The notes under the pieces are model-generated. The model did no database searches, was not told where the DNA came from, and was given only the letters and a program-made list of their open reading frames with translations. A stretch of DNA of 64,000 nucleotides from Amylostereum areolatum (lineage: Eukaryota; Basidiomycota; Agaricomycetes; Russulales; Stereaceae). The DNA lies in assembly GCA_012932865.1 (NCBI GenBank), contig SAXG01000001.1, forward strand, positions 2,965,693 to 3,029,692, in the 5' to 3' direction. Shown here piece by piece: positions 32,916-45,202 of this stretch. Position numbers and translations under genes: made by a program. Numbering within the stretch: position 1 is the stretch's first letter; every line of letters starts with the position of its first letter.

Positions 32916-33988
32916 GATTTCACTTCGACGAACTTCGGCGAATATTGGATCCGACGACGGTTTTGACCGCGAGCGAGCTTCGTTGATCGTAGTAGCCAGT
33001 AGCGCAACCCTTGTAGGCGGAAGAGACGTGCGTTAGCACCCGATCTCGATCGTAACTCTGACCTCAGAGTCGCATACCTCCGAGACATATAGCTGAAGGT
33101 CGATGCCGTGGGTTGAGAAAATACGGCTTTGGATACTGACGGTAAGTGGTAGCATGTAAGAACTGACTCGGATTAATGATGATGGGCAGAGGACTCGGAA
33201 GGAAGATAGAACTCACCCATGGTATCAATACCATTCTCAGTGGCTGCCATTTCCAAGGTCGAGACCCAGTACCCGGCAGAGGGATGGTGTAAAGTTTGAA
33301 GACAAAAGTCGAACTTGGACAGTATATCAGAGTAACAGCAGCGCGCTAGCACAGTGACCTGGGTGGGCAACGAAGACGACCAGCATGCCACGCGCTGCGC
33401 ATGAGTGCATGAGTGCATGAGTAATTGAGTACTTCCCTGTACTTCCCATTACAGGCAGCCGAAAAACTTCATCGACATTCAACGTTCAACGTTCACATTC
33501 TGAAACATCTGTCAGCTTGCTCGACACGTCAACCTACGGTCCCGAGCCTTTGCGCCTCGATGGGCCAGGCTTCTACTTGACCGACTACTTACTTTTTTTG
33601 TCCCGGAACAGACGGAGAAGGTACACGTGTTTGCGTATCTTTCTGGGACATCGCTGTCCACGATCATCGAATTTCTATCTTCAAGCGGCACGGGTGGATA
33701 CCTTCTCTTCCATCTAGTCGTGTTTGGCATGGGCATGGCTTGTTCCTGGGAGCCTGATAGGCACGACACCTGAATGCCTACCGCCCGACATCTGCTGTGT
33801 TGCAACTTGTTCAGATCAGTTCGTCGATAGTCCTTTTCTGAGCGTGTCTGTTCGCCGGCACCCTGAGAATTCTAGTTACTCTGTTCCACATGATAGCACC
33901 AGGCCTTTCAATTCCGACGGGTATTGCGGATACCGTACCTTGTGCGTAAGGCGCCACGCCTCCTGCCAAAGAATGACATTTGCCCTAT
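32916..33988. other. Intergenic region
   Basis: No gene supported. It carries a TTCAACG heptamer tract at 33476-33500 and a GAGTGCATGAGTGCATGAGT direct repeat near 33401. Confidence 0.4.
33476..33500 (+). repeat. TTCAACG heptamer repeat
   Basis: CATTCAACGTTCAACGTTCA, the same heptamer as at 6396, 9530, 35399 and 52174. Confidence 0.75.
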
Positions 33989-35137
33989 TATCGAACCACA
34001 GATGTTCTGATCGGCCGACACGGGCATCAGACGGGGGTCTTTGGGTTTGCAGTCGCAAGGGAATCGAGCTTTGCAGTTTTGCCCACCGGCGCCACCGTAA
34101 ACTCGAGCTCCTTCTACTGCACATTGAACAGACTCGTGGCCATGGATTATTCGACTGCAGGTAATGCTCATGCTTTGAGGAAACAAGCTACTGGTTAACA
34201 TGATTTCAGAAAACCAGTATCCACCTCGTGGGCGGAGTCGGTCATCCCGCACTGATCCCGTTTGCCGACCTTCGCGTAGTACGACTGTCACTCGTCAGCG
34301 AGGCTCTCCTCCCAGGACCCCGGGAGGTGAGTAATCATACCTGAGTCCCTCGCCAGAGCATCTTGACGACAGTCGGTCTTAGACTCTTTTGGCGGCGATT
34401 CCCAGCCATTAGGGGCAGAAGACGTTCCCGACGAACCACCACCCACAGTCCACACGTTTAGCTTCACATGTATCGCAGGTCCGCCGTCATCTCCTCTCTG
34501 CGAAATCAGAGTATGTTGCACACTTTCAGCCCATCCAAATCAGATGCTGACGATAATCATCACGATTGAATTATTCAGGGAGATGTTACTGTCACCGTCT
34601 CGAACGACTCTCCTACTCCTCCCGCACCCCTTCGCCCTTCGACACGCGGTCGCGCAGGCTGTGCGTCTCCTCCTTCTAGTGGTGAGCTCCTTCGTCTTCC
34701 CAGGAACCCTACATATTTTATCTGACGAAAGGCCGACTGTAGGCAATGTACCCCGTGGCGTCGCCAGCGACGCAGAAAATTCTGCTTTCAATGTCGCCAG
34801 AGAAGCCAGTGGCGGGATCTGGGATATACAGGAAATGTTTGGCATTCCCTTCTCTCAGTATTCACTGGCTATAGAAGGTACTTGCCTAAGTGGCATCCAG
34901 GCCAGCAACAAAGACAACACATCTGTCGAAACAGTAAAGCCAGGATACAATCACCGTGACACCGGAAGTCAACGAGAGACTGTCAGTACAGGCTTACAAT
35001 CCACGCCTAGTTTCAACATCGAAACCCCTCCGGATCCCATCAACTACCCTAACAGGCTACAGAGGATGCTACAGTGGTTGAGAGGGTGGTTTCGGCATCT
35101 GTTAGTACTGATCACAATCCTGTGTAATGTAGTATGA
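33989..35137 (+). CDS. Unrecognised spliced gene, Ser/Arg/Pro-rich
   Basis: Several plus-strand exons join in frame. One (about 33989-34160) encodes LIGRHGHQTGVFGFAVARES, SSFYCTLNRLVAMDYSTA. The next (34209-34327) encodes ENQYPPRGRSRSSRTDPVCR, QRGSPPRTPG. The next (34380-34510) encodes DSFGGDSQPLGAEDVPDEPP, PTVHTFSFTCIAG. The next (34580-34681) encodes GDVTVTVSNDSPTPPAPLRP. The last exon ends at 35137 with LRGWFRHLLVLITILCNVV, a short hydrophobic tail that could be a membrane anchor. Donors GTAATG, GTGAGT and GTGAGC are acceptable. The 5' end and the exon between 34682 and 34735 are uncertain. No known domain is recognised. Confidence 0.4.
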
Positions 35138-35398
35138 CTTCTTGTCTCTTGTATGATACAGTCACTGTACTTATGTTGGTACATATAAACAACCCAGAGC
35201 CTTCGAGTCACAGATAGCGAGCAAATATGAAAAGAGTTGATAGATGCCAACTTGTCAGTGAGTAGGCTGGTGCATAGCACGGCAGGTCATAACATGGAAG
35301 GTGGAGATCGTATTAATCCGAGTATCAGCTTAATGTAGTCGGCCGCCTATTCCCGAGCTGGATGAAAGAGCGTGAGTAAATTATGTAACCGACGAGGG

Positions 35399-35425
35399 TT
35401 GAACGTTGAACGTTGAACGTTGAAC
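35399..35425 (+). repeat. (GTTGAAC)n heptamer repeat
   Basis: Nearly four tandem copies; reverse complement of the TTCAACG heptamer found elsewhere in the window. Confidence 0.85.
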
Positions 35426-35682
35426 TTGCCGTCTGGAAACTCCATCGAAACTACACGCGCGTCGCGCACCCTCCTCTCTGTCACCTCTAAAAAATAACCA
35501 CAAATTGCCGCCAAGGCCCCTCGCCCTAGAAAACCCCCGATGTGCCTACATCTACTTCTGCCCTCTCGACCAATCCCGGTCCCACGCCCAGTCAAACGAA
35601 CTCGCGCACACTGTCCAAAACCTTACTTTTCTTTCTTCCTTCCACCGGTCCTCCACTTTACTTCACACAGGGTTCTTGTACT

Positions 35683-35960
35683 CTCGTCGGCAAGCATCTG
35701 GGCATTTTTGTCCGGACTGCGGGCCAATGGGCTACAAGGCGTGCGCCGGCACCCGCGCTTCTGCGCTGGCGGGCTGGTGCACGTTGACCCCGGATATCCC
35801 TACTTTGCGTTTTTTTTTTCTCTCCACTGTACATTTCTTCTTCCCTTGTATGCTCGTCGGCAAGCGTCTGGACATTTCTGTCTGGACTGCGGGCCAATGG
35901 GCTACAAGGCGTGCGCCAGCACCCGCGCTTCGGCGCTGGCGGGCTGGTGCACGTTGATAC
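35683..35960 (+). repeat. Tandem duplication, period 170 bp
   Basis: CTCGTCGGCAAGC(A/G)TCTGG and the following 105 bp (including GCGGGCCAATGGGCTACAAG) occur at 35683 and again at 35853, with about ten differences. The T-rich 60 bp between the conserved parts are not conserved. Confidence 0.85.
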
Positions 35961-36357
35961 TGTATCGTCTTCTCCTGTCTTCCCTACTCTGTCCCCGCCA
36001 TCTTCTCTCCTTTCTCGACTTCGTACGCCTATATTACCGTACGCCGGAAGGCCGTGGCTCGATTTCACTTTCCAATCTTCCATTTCCGCTAGTCGTTGAC
36101 CATGTGCGAGTCGTTCGGCGCCGGCGTACAAACGCGGACGTGCCAAAGCTTCCGTGCGCCAACATGATCGCAACATCCAGATTCCAGAGTGCGTATCTCT
36201 CTTTCGATTCCTGTCGATTTGTGGCTTATCACGTTGAAATGCATCAGCGTCGACTGCAACGCGTTTGGCTGCGGCGTGTTCACCATCTTGCCGTCCACCG
36301 GTTTCCTCTTCTCCCGTCATCACCGTCCACGCCGCCCCGCCCCCTTCCCCGCCCACC

Positions 36358-37051
36358 ATGGCCCACCGCCCCTCGACGGCGGACTCGTCCCGCCCGATGA
36401 CTTCGACTGGTTCGGGTTTCCCGCCCCAGGACATCTACTTCGACCGCGACGCCCAGTACACCGCCTATCCCCAGGATTACGCCCTCGAGGAGGAACATGA
36501 AGACGAGAGCGAGGACGAGGGCGTGTTAGCCTTTCAACCCCCCTCCACCGACAATGCTCTTGACCAGCAATCACCTTCCTTTCTATCCCCCCTTCCCCTT
36601 GGCCTCGCCCCCGCCTCCTTTCACCCCGACTCATGGCCCCGTCTACCCCGCTTCCACGTCCGATTACACCCCCCGCCGTCATGCCCTGCCCTACCCGACC
36701 CTGAGCAAGGCCTCCCTTCCCCCACAAACTCCTGTAGAGTTACCGCCCTCGACAGACTCGCCCACAAATTCCCGTGGTTATGGCACAGAAGATGGCTCCC
36801 GTCTCCGTCGGCTCACTCCGTCAAGTATTGTCTTCAACTTTTACTCCCCGCACCCGCCGTCGTCCCGTTGCTCATGCTTGTTGTCGCCCACCCCTGCCAT
36901 GACCCTTCCCATCGCCGTTTACCGTCTCCCTCGCTGGTGAGGCAGCGCAAAGTTCTCCTTCAACCCCGGCCCTTCGAACATCAAGGAGCACGTCCTCGTG
37001 TTTAGCACGCCCAACGTCCTCACTGCGGTATACTCATCAATGCGAGAGTGA
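36358..37051 (+). pseudogene. Relic of an OPT-type oligopeptide transporter gene
   Basis: ATG 36358 starts a leader that I recognise from basidiomycete oligopeptide transporters: AHRPSTADSSRPMTSTGSG, then DIYFDRDAQYTAYPQDYALE, followed by acidic residues (EDESEDEG). At 36950-37051, in another frame, comes KFSFNPGPSNIKEHVLVF, which matches the OPT motif KFSFNPGPFNIKEHV, normally found well after several membrane helices. The helices expected between the two parts are absent. After KEHVLVF the frame stops at 37049. The gene thus has a large internal deletion, frame changes and a missing C-terminal two thirds. Family assignment is from remembered motifs. Confidence 0.55.
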
Positions 37052-40000
37052 GCGCCATCTTCAGGCACGCAGAGAGCTGGAACGCACCTGGCGCATGGAC
37101 GGAAAAGGGCAGGAGGATATGAACGGAGCAGTTCTGAAAAGTGAACGGTGAGTAACCGAGCATTTTGCCCATAAATGCCGCACTCATCATCGACTCCTTT
37201 ATCTTCAAGCTCCTCAAGCCCTCCGCTCTACTTTCAGCTTCTGTGCGTGCGTACCCTCGAGGACCACGGTCTTGCTAGGACCCCCGCCGATGAGTATCAA
37301 ACCGGCATGGCTACGGACGCGACTTATGGATGAAAGCCCGCCGTCGGAGGGAAGGGAGGCAAGGATTGTGCGTGGTCTCCCTCGCTGTGCACTGTTTCTT
37401 CGATGTTGACTGTCGTGTTTTCAGCGCGACACTGCCATTGACACCGACGTCGTGACCATCTCAAATAGGGAAGCCTTTTGTGGACGTGTTATACAGCATC
37501 TTCGAGCCAGACGAGATGATTCCTCCGACGAGACTGTCTCTACAGCGCCGCCATCTCTAGGTCGCGGTTTTGTCTGGCGATGCCCTCGAGAAGGATTAGA
37601 ACCCTTCCCTGCCCAACGTTGGCCGCTTTGTTCCGAGTCAGTCCACGAGATCATCTGCATCGACAGTTTGCTTACACGAACTAGCCGGATATCTTTCCAT
37701 CAAGCTTCAAGAACGGTTTAAAGCAAGCCACTGGGACATTCCACCTCGAACACGCACTGAGAAGAACTAGTGGGTTTCTTGATTGCATGTGTTGGAGCTG
37801 CTCAGGGTTTGCTGATGACAAGTTGTGTTGCAGAAAACCCTCTCAACAATGCCATGAGCGGCGAGGCGAACAAGACGGGGAACCATGATACCGGCACATG
37901 TGGCGATGTTCTCGTCACCGCGGCGTGCTATTGAAACAAGGGCGTCAAATTGGTTGTCATCGGCGAATCACAAATACAGCGAAGGTTCGCGAATACACCA
38001 CACTTGAGCCGCGTTCTCTCGGCCGCCGATCATAACTCGCTCGCTCGCCAGGATTCACAGGAGCAACTTGAAGATGTAGGCCACGCTCTCGCCCGCGTTT
38101 GCCGATCCCGCCACGATGAGGTTCGCCCCGAAGATTGCACCTCCATTCTCAACCTCGAAGCTTCACGTCCGGCCGGGGCCCCACTCTCCAGCCCAGTCAC
38201 GCGGACGCTGCGGCCAAGGAGAACAATCTCCCTCGCGCACTCGTTCGACAAGGGCCAGACTCACTGATTCAAGGCGGGCTCTAACTTCTAAGTGGCTCTG
38301 TGCACACTTCGACATCGACGATACCTACTTCGGCAATAAGTCCGTCAAAGTCACCTCCGTCCATGTTCTCTCCCTCGGCTACGCCAAGCAGGACCCGTTA
38401 AACTCGACGAGACTGGCAGAACCGACGCGACTTTCGCCACCTCTACTGGGTATAGCGTCCACCGAAGGCTCTCAAGCGAGAGAATGATGATGCGAGCACG
38501 TCAGCACTGGAGCACATCCTCAACGTCGTCAACTCCCGCCCATTTGCTCTAATACGGACCACGCGAATTCTGCGTGAAAATACCTTCACAAGCCGTCCTT
38601 TTGTATCGTGCGCGAAGAATCCGGCCCCATTCTTACCATCCAGCCTCACAACCTCGTCCCTCTCCTTCCTTGTCCCCTTATGCCTTTATTCCACGCTCCC
38701 CGTGCCATGTGTGCGGTTGGGATCTCCCGATGGATTACACAGAAGGGCAGACGATCACAGATGCGAGCGCCGGTGCGGGGATGGGGGACGTCCAGTGGGC
38801 ACCACGACAACAGCAGGAAGACGAACGCACGCGTCCGTCACGTCGAGCGTTCATAGCTTTTCCTAGGTCCATCCGTACACAGGATGCCCTAGCCCATGAC
38901 ATTGAAGCAAGACTCGACGCCGTTCTCGCCATGCAGACTCGATGCGGGACGCATTGGACGAGCATGGCGACGACCTCTCGAGTGCGTATACCGTGCCGAC
39001 GATCAACTGTGGCGCGCTGCTACTTACGATCCTACTTCCATCCCCTCCTCTCTTCTCATACCTTCCATCTCTCCCCCTTGGCCGTCAAGAAGGGGCCGTT
39101 TCACGCGTTCCGAATATGCGAACGAGCACGGGCAGCGCGGCGGTGCGTGAGGCTGGAGTTGTAAGTGGTGCTGGGTTTATACTCTCCGAACCGTTCGCCG
39201 TTTGCGACACTCTCGCTCATATCAAATATCAACTTGAAGGTCTCCTGCTGTGTCCACACGTATCTGTTAGCGCAAACGTTCCATTTCGTTCTCAAGCGCG
39301 ATCGTGGTACCGATTATGTTACCCCGACCCGTTCCACTTAGTTCTACGCACGATTTCAGCCTCTGGGAGGCCTTATCTGGGGGAGATTCAAGGCTGGGTT
39401 CCTGGTCTTACAATCCCTCCCGACGCCCTCCTTACCTACCTTCCACCTACCACATTTCTCCTACCCATTGCATCTATGAAACAACGGACGCTTACCGTAA
39501 TGAAAATCGTCGTTATTTGATCGAGCCGAGCCGATATTGTCAGTATGGAATGTATATATTGAATCGGTGTTTAGATCGTTGCCAGAGCAAAAGCGCGAAA
39601 GAGGTGATTGTTATTTATTTAACAGAAGAGGTTGGCGATGAAGACCGCGTGTTCACTACCGGGCTCAGCGCCGAGTAAACATCCGTGGCTCTCAAACTGT
39701 CACAACTAGCTTCAAGCCCACAGAATCAACCAACACCGCCGGCGGTATGCACATCATAGCTAAAATGCTTAGAGAGTTCTCCCGTGCTCACATCGCGCTT
39801 GGAAGGGTTGCAGCTTGGGTTCCTTTTCATGTTCTTTGACCGAGGACCGGTCACACGGTCCTCTACAGGCTCATTTCGAGCTTTGACCCTCCTTGCACTA
39901 TACGTGTAAGTGCACCTTCCAGTCCTTGTTCCGCGGCTTGCTTTTGGTCATCCGCAGGGCGCGATTTATGGTACCTTATGTACCAACTTTTACCTGAGGA

Positions 40001-40147
40001 TATCTTTACGTACCCACGTTCACAAGAACTTTGTATGACCCGCTGTTGATAGCCGCCGACTTAACGTGTCGCTGGTGTTCTGAGATTGTATGATATGCTA
40101 TAATTGTACGAGCAGTAGACCTGTGGGCCAGTGTAAGGTGTTCCGCA
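37052..40147. other. Gene-poor region with decayed coding fragments
   Basis: About 3 kb without a confident gene. Short coding-like pieces occur on both strands. Examples are a minus-strand stretch at 38045-38160 (SFEVENGGAIFGANLIVAG, SANAGESVAYIFK) and plus-strand HELAGYLSIKLQERFKASHW, ending about 37729. Neither extends into a gene. A plus-strand start at 38732 (MDYTEGQTITDASAGAGMG) may begin a small gene ending before 39665, but its exons could not be joined with confidence. Confidence 0.4.
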
Positions 40148-41340
40148 GAAGATATCGAAGAGAAAATATCCCACAAATGAGGACTACCAAGGAAATATAC
40201 CCCGCAAAGGATATCCTACAGAGGATATCCAGCCGAGGATATCCAAGCAAAGATATCCCAGAGAGATACCCCACAGACGATATCCCGAAGAGGATATCCG
40301 AGCGATGATATCCGCAAACGATATCCCACAGACGATATCCGAGCGAGGATATCCTGCGATGGATATGCCACAGACGATGTCGAGCAGAGGATATCCAAGT
40401 GAAGATATCGCATAGACGATATCGAGCAGAGAGGATATCCCACAAATGATATCCCACAAAGGATATCCCACAAAGGATATCCCGCAGAGGATATCCAAGC
40501 AAAGATATCGCACGGAGGATATCGCAGCGAAGGATATCCAAGCAAAGATATCGCACGAACGATATCGCACAGACGATATCCCACAAAGAGGATATCCCAC
40601 AAAGGATATCCCACAAAGGATATCCCGCAGAGGATATCCAAGCAAAGATATCGCACGGAGGATATCGCAGCAAAGGATATCCAAGCAAAGATATCGCACG
40701 AACGATATCGCACAGACGATATCCCACAAATGATATCCCACAAAGGATATCCCACAAAGGATATCCCGCAGAGGATATCCAAGCAAAGATATCGCACGGA
40801 GGATATCGCAGCGAAGGATATCCAAGCAAAGATATCGCACGAACGATATCGCACAGACGATATCCCACAAAGAGGATATCCCACAAAGGATATCCCACAA
40901 AGGATATCCCGCAGAGGATATCCAAGCAAAGATATCGCACGGAGGATATCGCAGCGAAGGATATCCAAGCAAAGATATCGCACAAACGATATCGCACAGA
41001 CGATATCGCACAGAGAGGATATTCCACAAAGGATATCCAAGCGAAGATATCGCACAGACGATATCGCACAGACGATATCCAGCAGAGAGGATATCCCACA
41101 AAGGATATCCCGCAGAGGATATACAAGTGAAGATATCGCACGGACGATATCGCACAGACGATATCGAACAGAGAGGATATCCCGCAGAGGATATCCTGCA
41201 AAACATATCCAGGGGAGGATGTCCTGCAGAGGATATGATGCAGAGCATATCCAGCGCGGGGGATATCACATCCAATGTAATCATATCTTGTACAGGACAT
41301 CGTAATGAGGATATCCCGCGGATAACATACATTGTTGGAT
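40148..41340. repeat. GATATC minisatellite, unit 14-15 bp, with 284-bp higher-order repeat
   Basis: Dozens of copies of (G/A)(G/A)GATATC(C/G)(C/A)(A/G)CA(A/G)A-type units run without a break. The palindrome GATATC is invariant in most, and many units contain the 8-bp palindrome GGATATCC. Unit variants are ordered: the sequence from 40446 repeats almost exactly from 40730, a 284-bp higher-order period, and each half is itself two similar blocks of about 140 bp. The minus strand stays open over 576 codons (SVRYRLCDIFAWISF-type repeats) and the plus strand over about 190. I regard both as a by-product of the 15-bp period, not as genes. Confidence 0.95.
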
Positions 41341-41409
41341 ACCTCCCGTGATGGAGGAAACCCAGAGATAGATAGATCGAGAGAAGCTGCAATGAGTCCG
41401 CAATCAAAC

Positions 41410-44400
41410 TTACTCATGGCCAAAGCCAAGGCTGTCCCAATCTCGAGTTCCCGATGGCCCCGGATCGGCGGTAGGATACCTGTGATGATTGCGCCAGTCC
41501 AGTTCCCCGCGCTCCCGGGCAGGATTGAAGGGGGATCGTAGGGGGGATCGGAAGCGGGAGCCTTCGGGGCCGTAGTCGTAGTCGGCGGGGTACGGCGTGC
41601 CCTCTTGTGCACGATGCCGCCGGGGGTGGGACCGCTCACGCGAGCGCTCTCGAAAATACGGCTGGGCGGTGTCCGGGTGCCGACGCCCATCCCGCTGCGC
41701 GCGCACGGCTTGGTCGTACGCCCTCCGAGGGATTTTATTGGTGGGCGGGCGTAGGAGGTCCGCCTCAGAACGATATGGCGCGTCAGCAGCCTGAGTCCAC
41801 CGGCGAGGCTCGACCCAGTCGTTTTCATCCCGGTACCGAGGTTCAGGAGCCCATGCTGGGGGGGGGGGATGGGCGAGGAGGGACTGGAAGGGGCTCCTGG
41901 TACTGAGATCCACCCTCCCGCGGGTACCGAGTATCGTCGTATCGTCGGGATCGTCGGTCGCGCTCCTCAGGGGTCCGCGTGCGCAGGAACGTGTGAGGGG
42001 AATCTTCCTCTGCTGACGCAAAGTGCTCGCGCGGGTCCTCGCGGATCGGACCGAGACGATCGTCATTCCGTGGCTGCTGCGGCGGACGCGATGGCGAGCG
42101 GCGGTGAGTGTCTTCCTTGCTCCTGGCCTCCGAGCGAGGTCCATCCTCGTCAGAGGGAATTTCGATACCTTCCTGCCGTGCCTCACGTTTTGGGGGGTGC
42201 ACTATTGGCTTGAGCGTAATGTTGACGACAGATGGACTTCCTTTCCCGACCGCCTTCCCGACCGCCTCGGTGTCCGTGCGAGAGCTCAGTGATGGGACTG
42301 CATGACGGTCGGCGTTGGACTCGGACGTATGGACGCCTCGGACTCGTCCTGTCCCGACAGGGCGAGGCTTCGGCTTCGAGTTGGAGGTCGTCTGCACCCT
42401 CTGCGGGGTGAGCGGAAGCCTGAGAGAAAAAAAAACCCGGTCAGATAGGTCTTGAGAACGACCAAGTTGATGCGCACCCTGGAAGCCGCGTGGCGTCTTT
42501 GTCCTCGGACAAAGGAAGGTTTTCTGTACGAGTTTTTTTGACGGGGCGGTGCGGGTGGTCTGACGGAGACCGTCTGCGCTTCTCGGGGGGGTAGTCGGCG
42601 GCGGCGTCGGAAGCGTCCACATCCATAGCCTCCGTCGCAGAAGCTGGGTGCGGCGACCGAGCGCGCCGCCCATCCGGCGCATCCGCCGTCGAGAGTTTGG
42701 AAGTGCCTCGGCGGGCAAGATGGTTTTCTACGCTATCTTCCAGCCGTTGTTTCGTCTGGTGGAGCGTGCGAAGGGTCTCTTCTGGGTTCCTATGGTAGCG
42801 ATGTGCAGGTCCGGCGGTGGACTGTTCATAGCCAAGGGAACTGTCCTCCTTTCCTTGTACGTCCAGTGCACGACCACGCGCTTGCATGCTGTGGCGCGCC
42901 GGAGGAACGCCCATTACGACTCCAATCTTCTTGGCTTGTATCACTGTGGAGGCAGGCGCATCAGCAAGCCCAGATCATTAATACAGGGCAAAAGATGCAT
43001 ACACTTAACCTCCTCTTCCGTAGCAGGTCGGATGCGGCATGGGTACTCGGTGTCGTTGATCTGAGCCCACATCTTCTTCCATTCCGTGCTGTTGAGGAGG
43101 TCAATGCCCCTGTTCGACGATCCCGGCATTGGCACGCCCTCGGGATAGTTGTCGAAGATGAGGTGTCCATCCAGGAGGGTTTTTGCGAGCTTTCCCCAAG
43201 GGAGAGATTTCCTGTGCGCATCCTTGCGGCCGAGGCCGACATCTAGACGGGGCGTGTTAACCGACGGAGGTCTCTTCGGTGGAGGTCCACTTACAGACGC
43301 TGTCCCTGAGCCACTGGGTAAGGGTTGTCTTTGTTTGCTTTTCTGGAATCGGGACGGACGGGATATCGGCCCATGAAAGAACACGTCCAGAGACCGTTGG
43401 TGCTTGGTCCGAGAGAGACGCGGTCAGCTCGCGGTCTTCGGACGGAGAAGACTTGTCGCCGTCAGCGAGATCGACAGCACGGTTCGTGGGGGTGGGCGCT
43501 TTAGCTTTAGTGGTCGGCGGATTGGCTCGCCGCCCCTGCCATTCCTCCACCGCATGTCTCGCGTGCACCCCACTGGGATGTACCTTCGTCAGAGCCGGCA
43601 TGGATATCAGGGGTGGACGACGTACCACGCGTAGTATTTCGCATGGCCGCAGAGTTCGTCTAGGTCCATTTTGAGGTGGTCCTCCATGAACTACATCATC
43701 GGAACGTCCCTCAGCTGAGTTTTCGGAAGGTGAGAAGTGACGGCGTACCCCTTTGAACCCCTCAGATGTGATGACCTCGCACAAATGCGCATCGGTGTTG
43801 ACCATGCCTCCAGCGACGACGGTCAATGTTTCAAACTTGTGTATTGTCGCCTCGCGATCGGCCTGGGGGGGGGGGATCAGAAAGGCAGCACTCAGAACAC
43901 ACAAACTGCAGGCTTACTTCCACCTGTTTACTCTCTACCCACTTGCGGAAACGACGAGAGCGACCTCGCGCCTTTTCTGAGTCTGCTGCTGCAAACTCTT
44001 CGCTGGACGCGACAGCTGACAGGATCTCATGGGCGTTCTCACCATGTTCGTCGAGGAAGAGCGTGTAGCAGCGAGCCACCACATCTCCACCTTCGTCTGA
44101 ATGGACGACCTTGGTCAGTGGAGAGGTCCGCCAAGGAGGGCACGTCAATCTCACCGATGTTCAGCTCCTCACCAGCTTCGGCTCCAGACTCCTTGAGGCG
44201 ATTCTCCTCCTCCTCCCGGTATAACCGAAAATATATCTGATAGAGATTCCATGCGTTGGGGGCCCGGATTTTTCCCGAGCTTTTGTTGTACTCCTTCAAG
44301 TAGCTGCGAACCACGGTGTCGATGTCCCTGCCGGTGAATTCGGCCATTGAAGCGAAGGCTTTGTCGACGGCGGCAAAGGTTGCTCGCTTACACTCGAGGT

Positions 44401-44413
44401 GGTCGTCGGACAT
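41410..44413 (-). CDS. Large multi-exon protein of a mushroom-specific family
   Basis: ATG 44413 (MSDDHLECKRATFAAVDKAF) opens a conserved N-terminal helical block with PNAWNLYQIYFRLYREEEEN. It is followed over several exons by ARCYTLFLDEHGENAHEILS, KFETLTVVAGGMVNTDAHLC, EDHLKMDLDELCGHAKYYAW and WGKLAKTLLDGHLIFDNYPE, then GVPMPGSSNRGIDLLNSTEW. The order of a helical block, a GHAKYY block and a YPEGVP block is one I recognise from uncharacterised, multi-copy Agaricomycete proteins. The C-terminal half is disordered and rich in Arg/Ser/Asp/Pro, with an NLS-like KRRRSP and a serine-arginine-like tail (RERSRERSHPRRHR), ending GTRDWDSLGFGHE at 41410. The frame shifts by one at an 11-base G run (41858-41868). 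Possibly nuclear; no known function. Splitting into two genes cannot be excluded. Confidence 0.58.
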
Positions 44414-45202
44414 GCGCCCAGTCTGGTTTTTAGGTACCGACCGCCTGTTGTCATTTTCTACTGGCCTCGTAAGACTTTGAAGAGTGAAAAGGTGGGGAAA
44501 AACCATACCTGTCAGAGTCGGTTCTTCGGCGGTAGGATGACTGAGGGAGTCTTCGTGCGCGCGAGGGGGGCGATCGTTGATATGACCCACTGCACATCCC
44601 AGATCAAAACAGGATGTTCTGTCAACTCATTGATGTTCTCGTCAGAAAAGAAATATGTATTACCTGGGCTTTGCAGTGCCTCGAGTCTATGAATTGGCCA
44701 CTCGACAATGCCACACAACGTTAAGATTCCACCGTAGAGGCAGAGACAAAAGCCCATCGAGCTATGGCGTGCCGTCAGTGCTTCAGCGTCATCTATCTAT
44801 ATCAGGCCTCATGTCGGATATCTCACCGAGTGATGTATCAGGAATCATGATATCTCTAGAAGCGCGTAAGGGAAGATCCAGGCACACCAGGATATACGAG
44901 GATATATACGTGGATGATATGTAAATAGATGAGTCTGTCTAGGCCCATTCCCACATGGTTAGGAACCCGCCTCATATACATATGACGTCATTGATATTAT
45001 GGCTGCCTTAGGTGGCATATTGTACGGTCTCGCGACATGCACGTGGTGGCCTGGGAACAGTGGCGTCTTTATTTAAGTTTCCCCTTCGTCCCGCGCACTC
45101 GTTTCACAAACGTGTACACATACCTCTACCACCACATCCTCCCAGACTGTACACCCTTCTTGAATCCCAATTGAACCGGAAGTTCCCAACCTTTCAACAG
45201 CC
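44414..45202. other. Divergent intergenic region
   Basis: It lies between the minus-strand gene starting at 44413 and the plus-strand MYND gene starting at 45203, so both promoters lie here. The segment 44800-44980 is rich in GATATC/ATATAC. TATTTAAG at about 45067 may act as a TATA element for the MYND gene. Confidence 0.4.

Larger units (their letters stand above)
35138..36357. other. Intergenic region with heptamer tract and a 170-bp tandem duplication
   Basis: No gene supported. Contains the (GTTGAAC)n tract at 35399-35425 and a diverged tandem duplication at 35683-35960. ORFs up to 286 codons (35540-36400) run through the duplication but have no protein-like conservation. Confidence 0.4.

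Noticed and set aside
40148..41340. CRISPR-like array
   Set aside because: There are no unique spacers; units are contiguous and variable, in a eukaryotic genome.
40098..41828. 576-codon minus-strand ORF over the GATATC satellite
   Set aside because: The open frame follows from a period divisible by three and repeats one hydrophobic peptide. It shows no signal of a real protein, and its 5' part is a shadow of the gene at 41410-44413.
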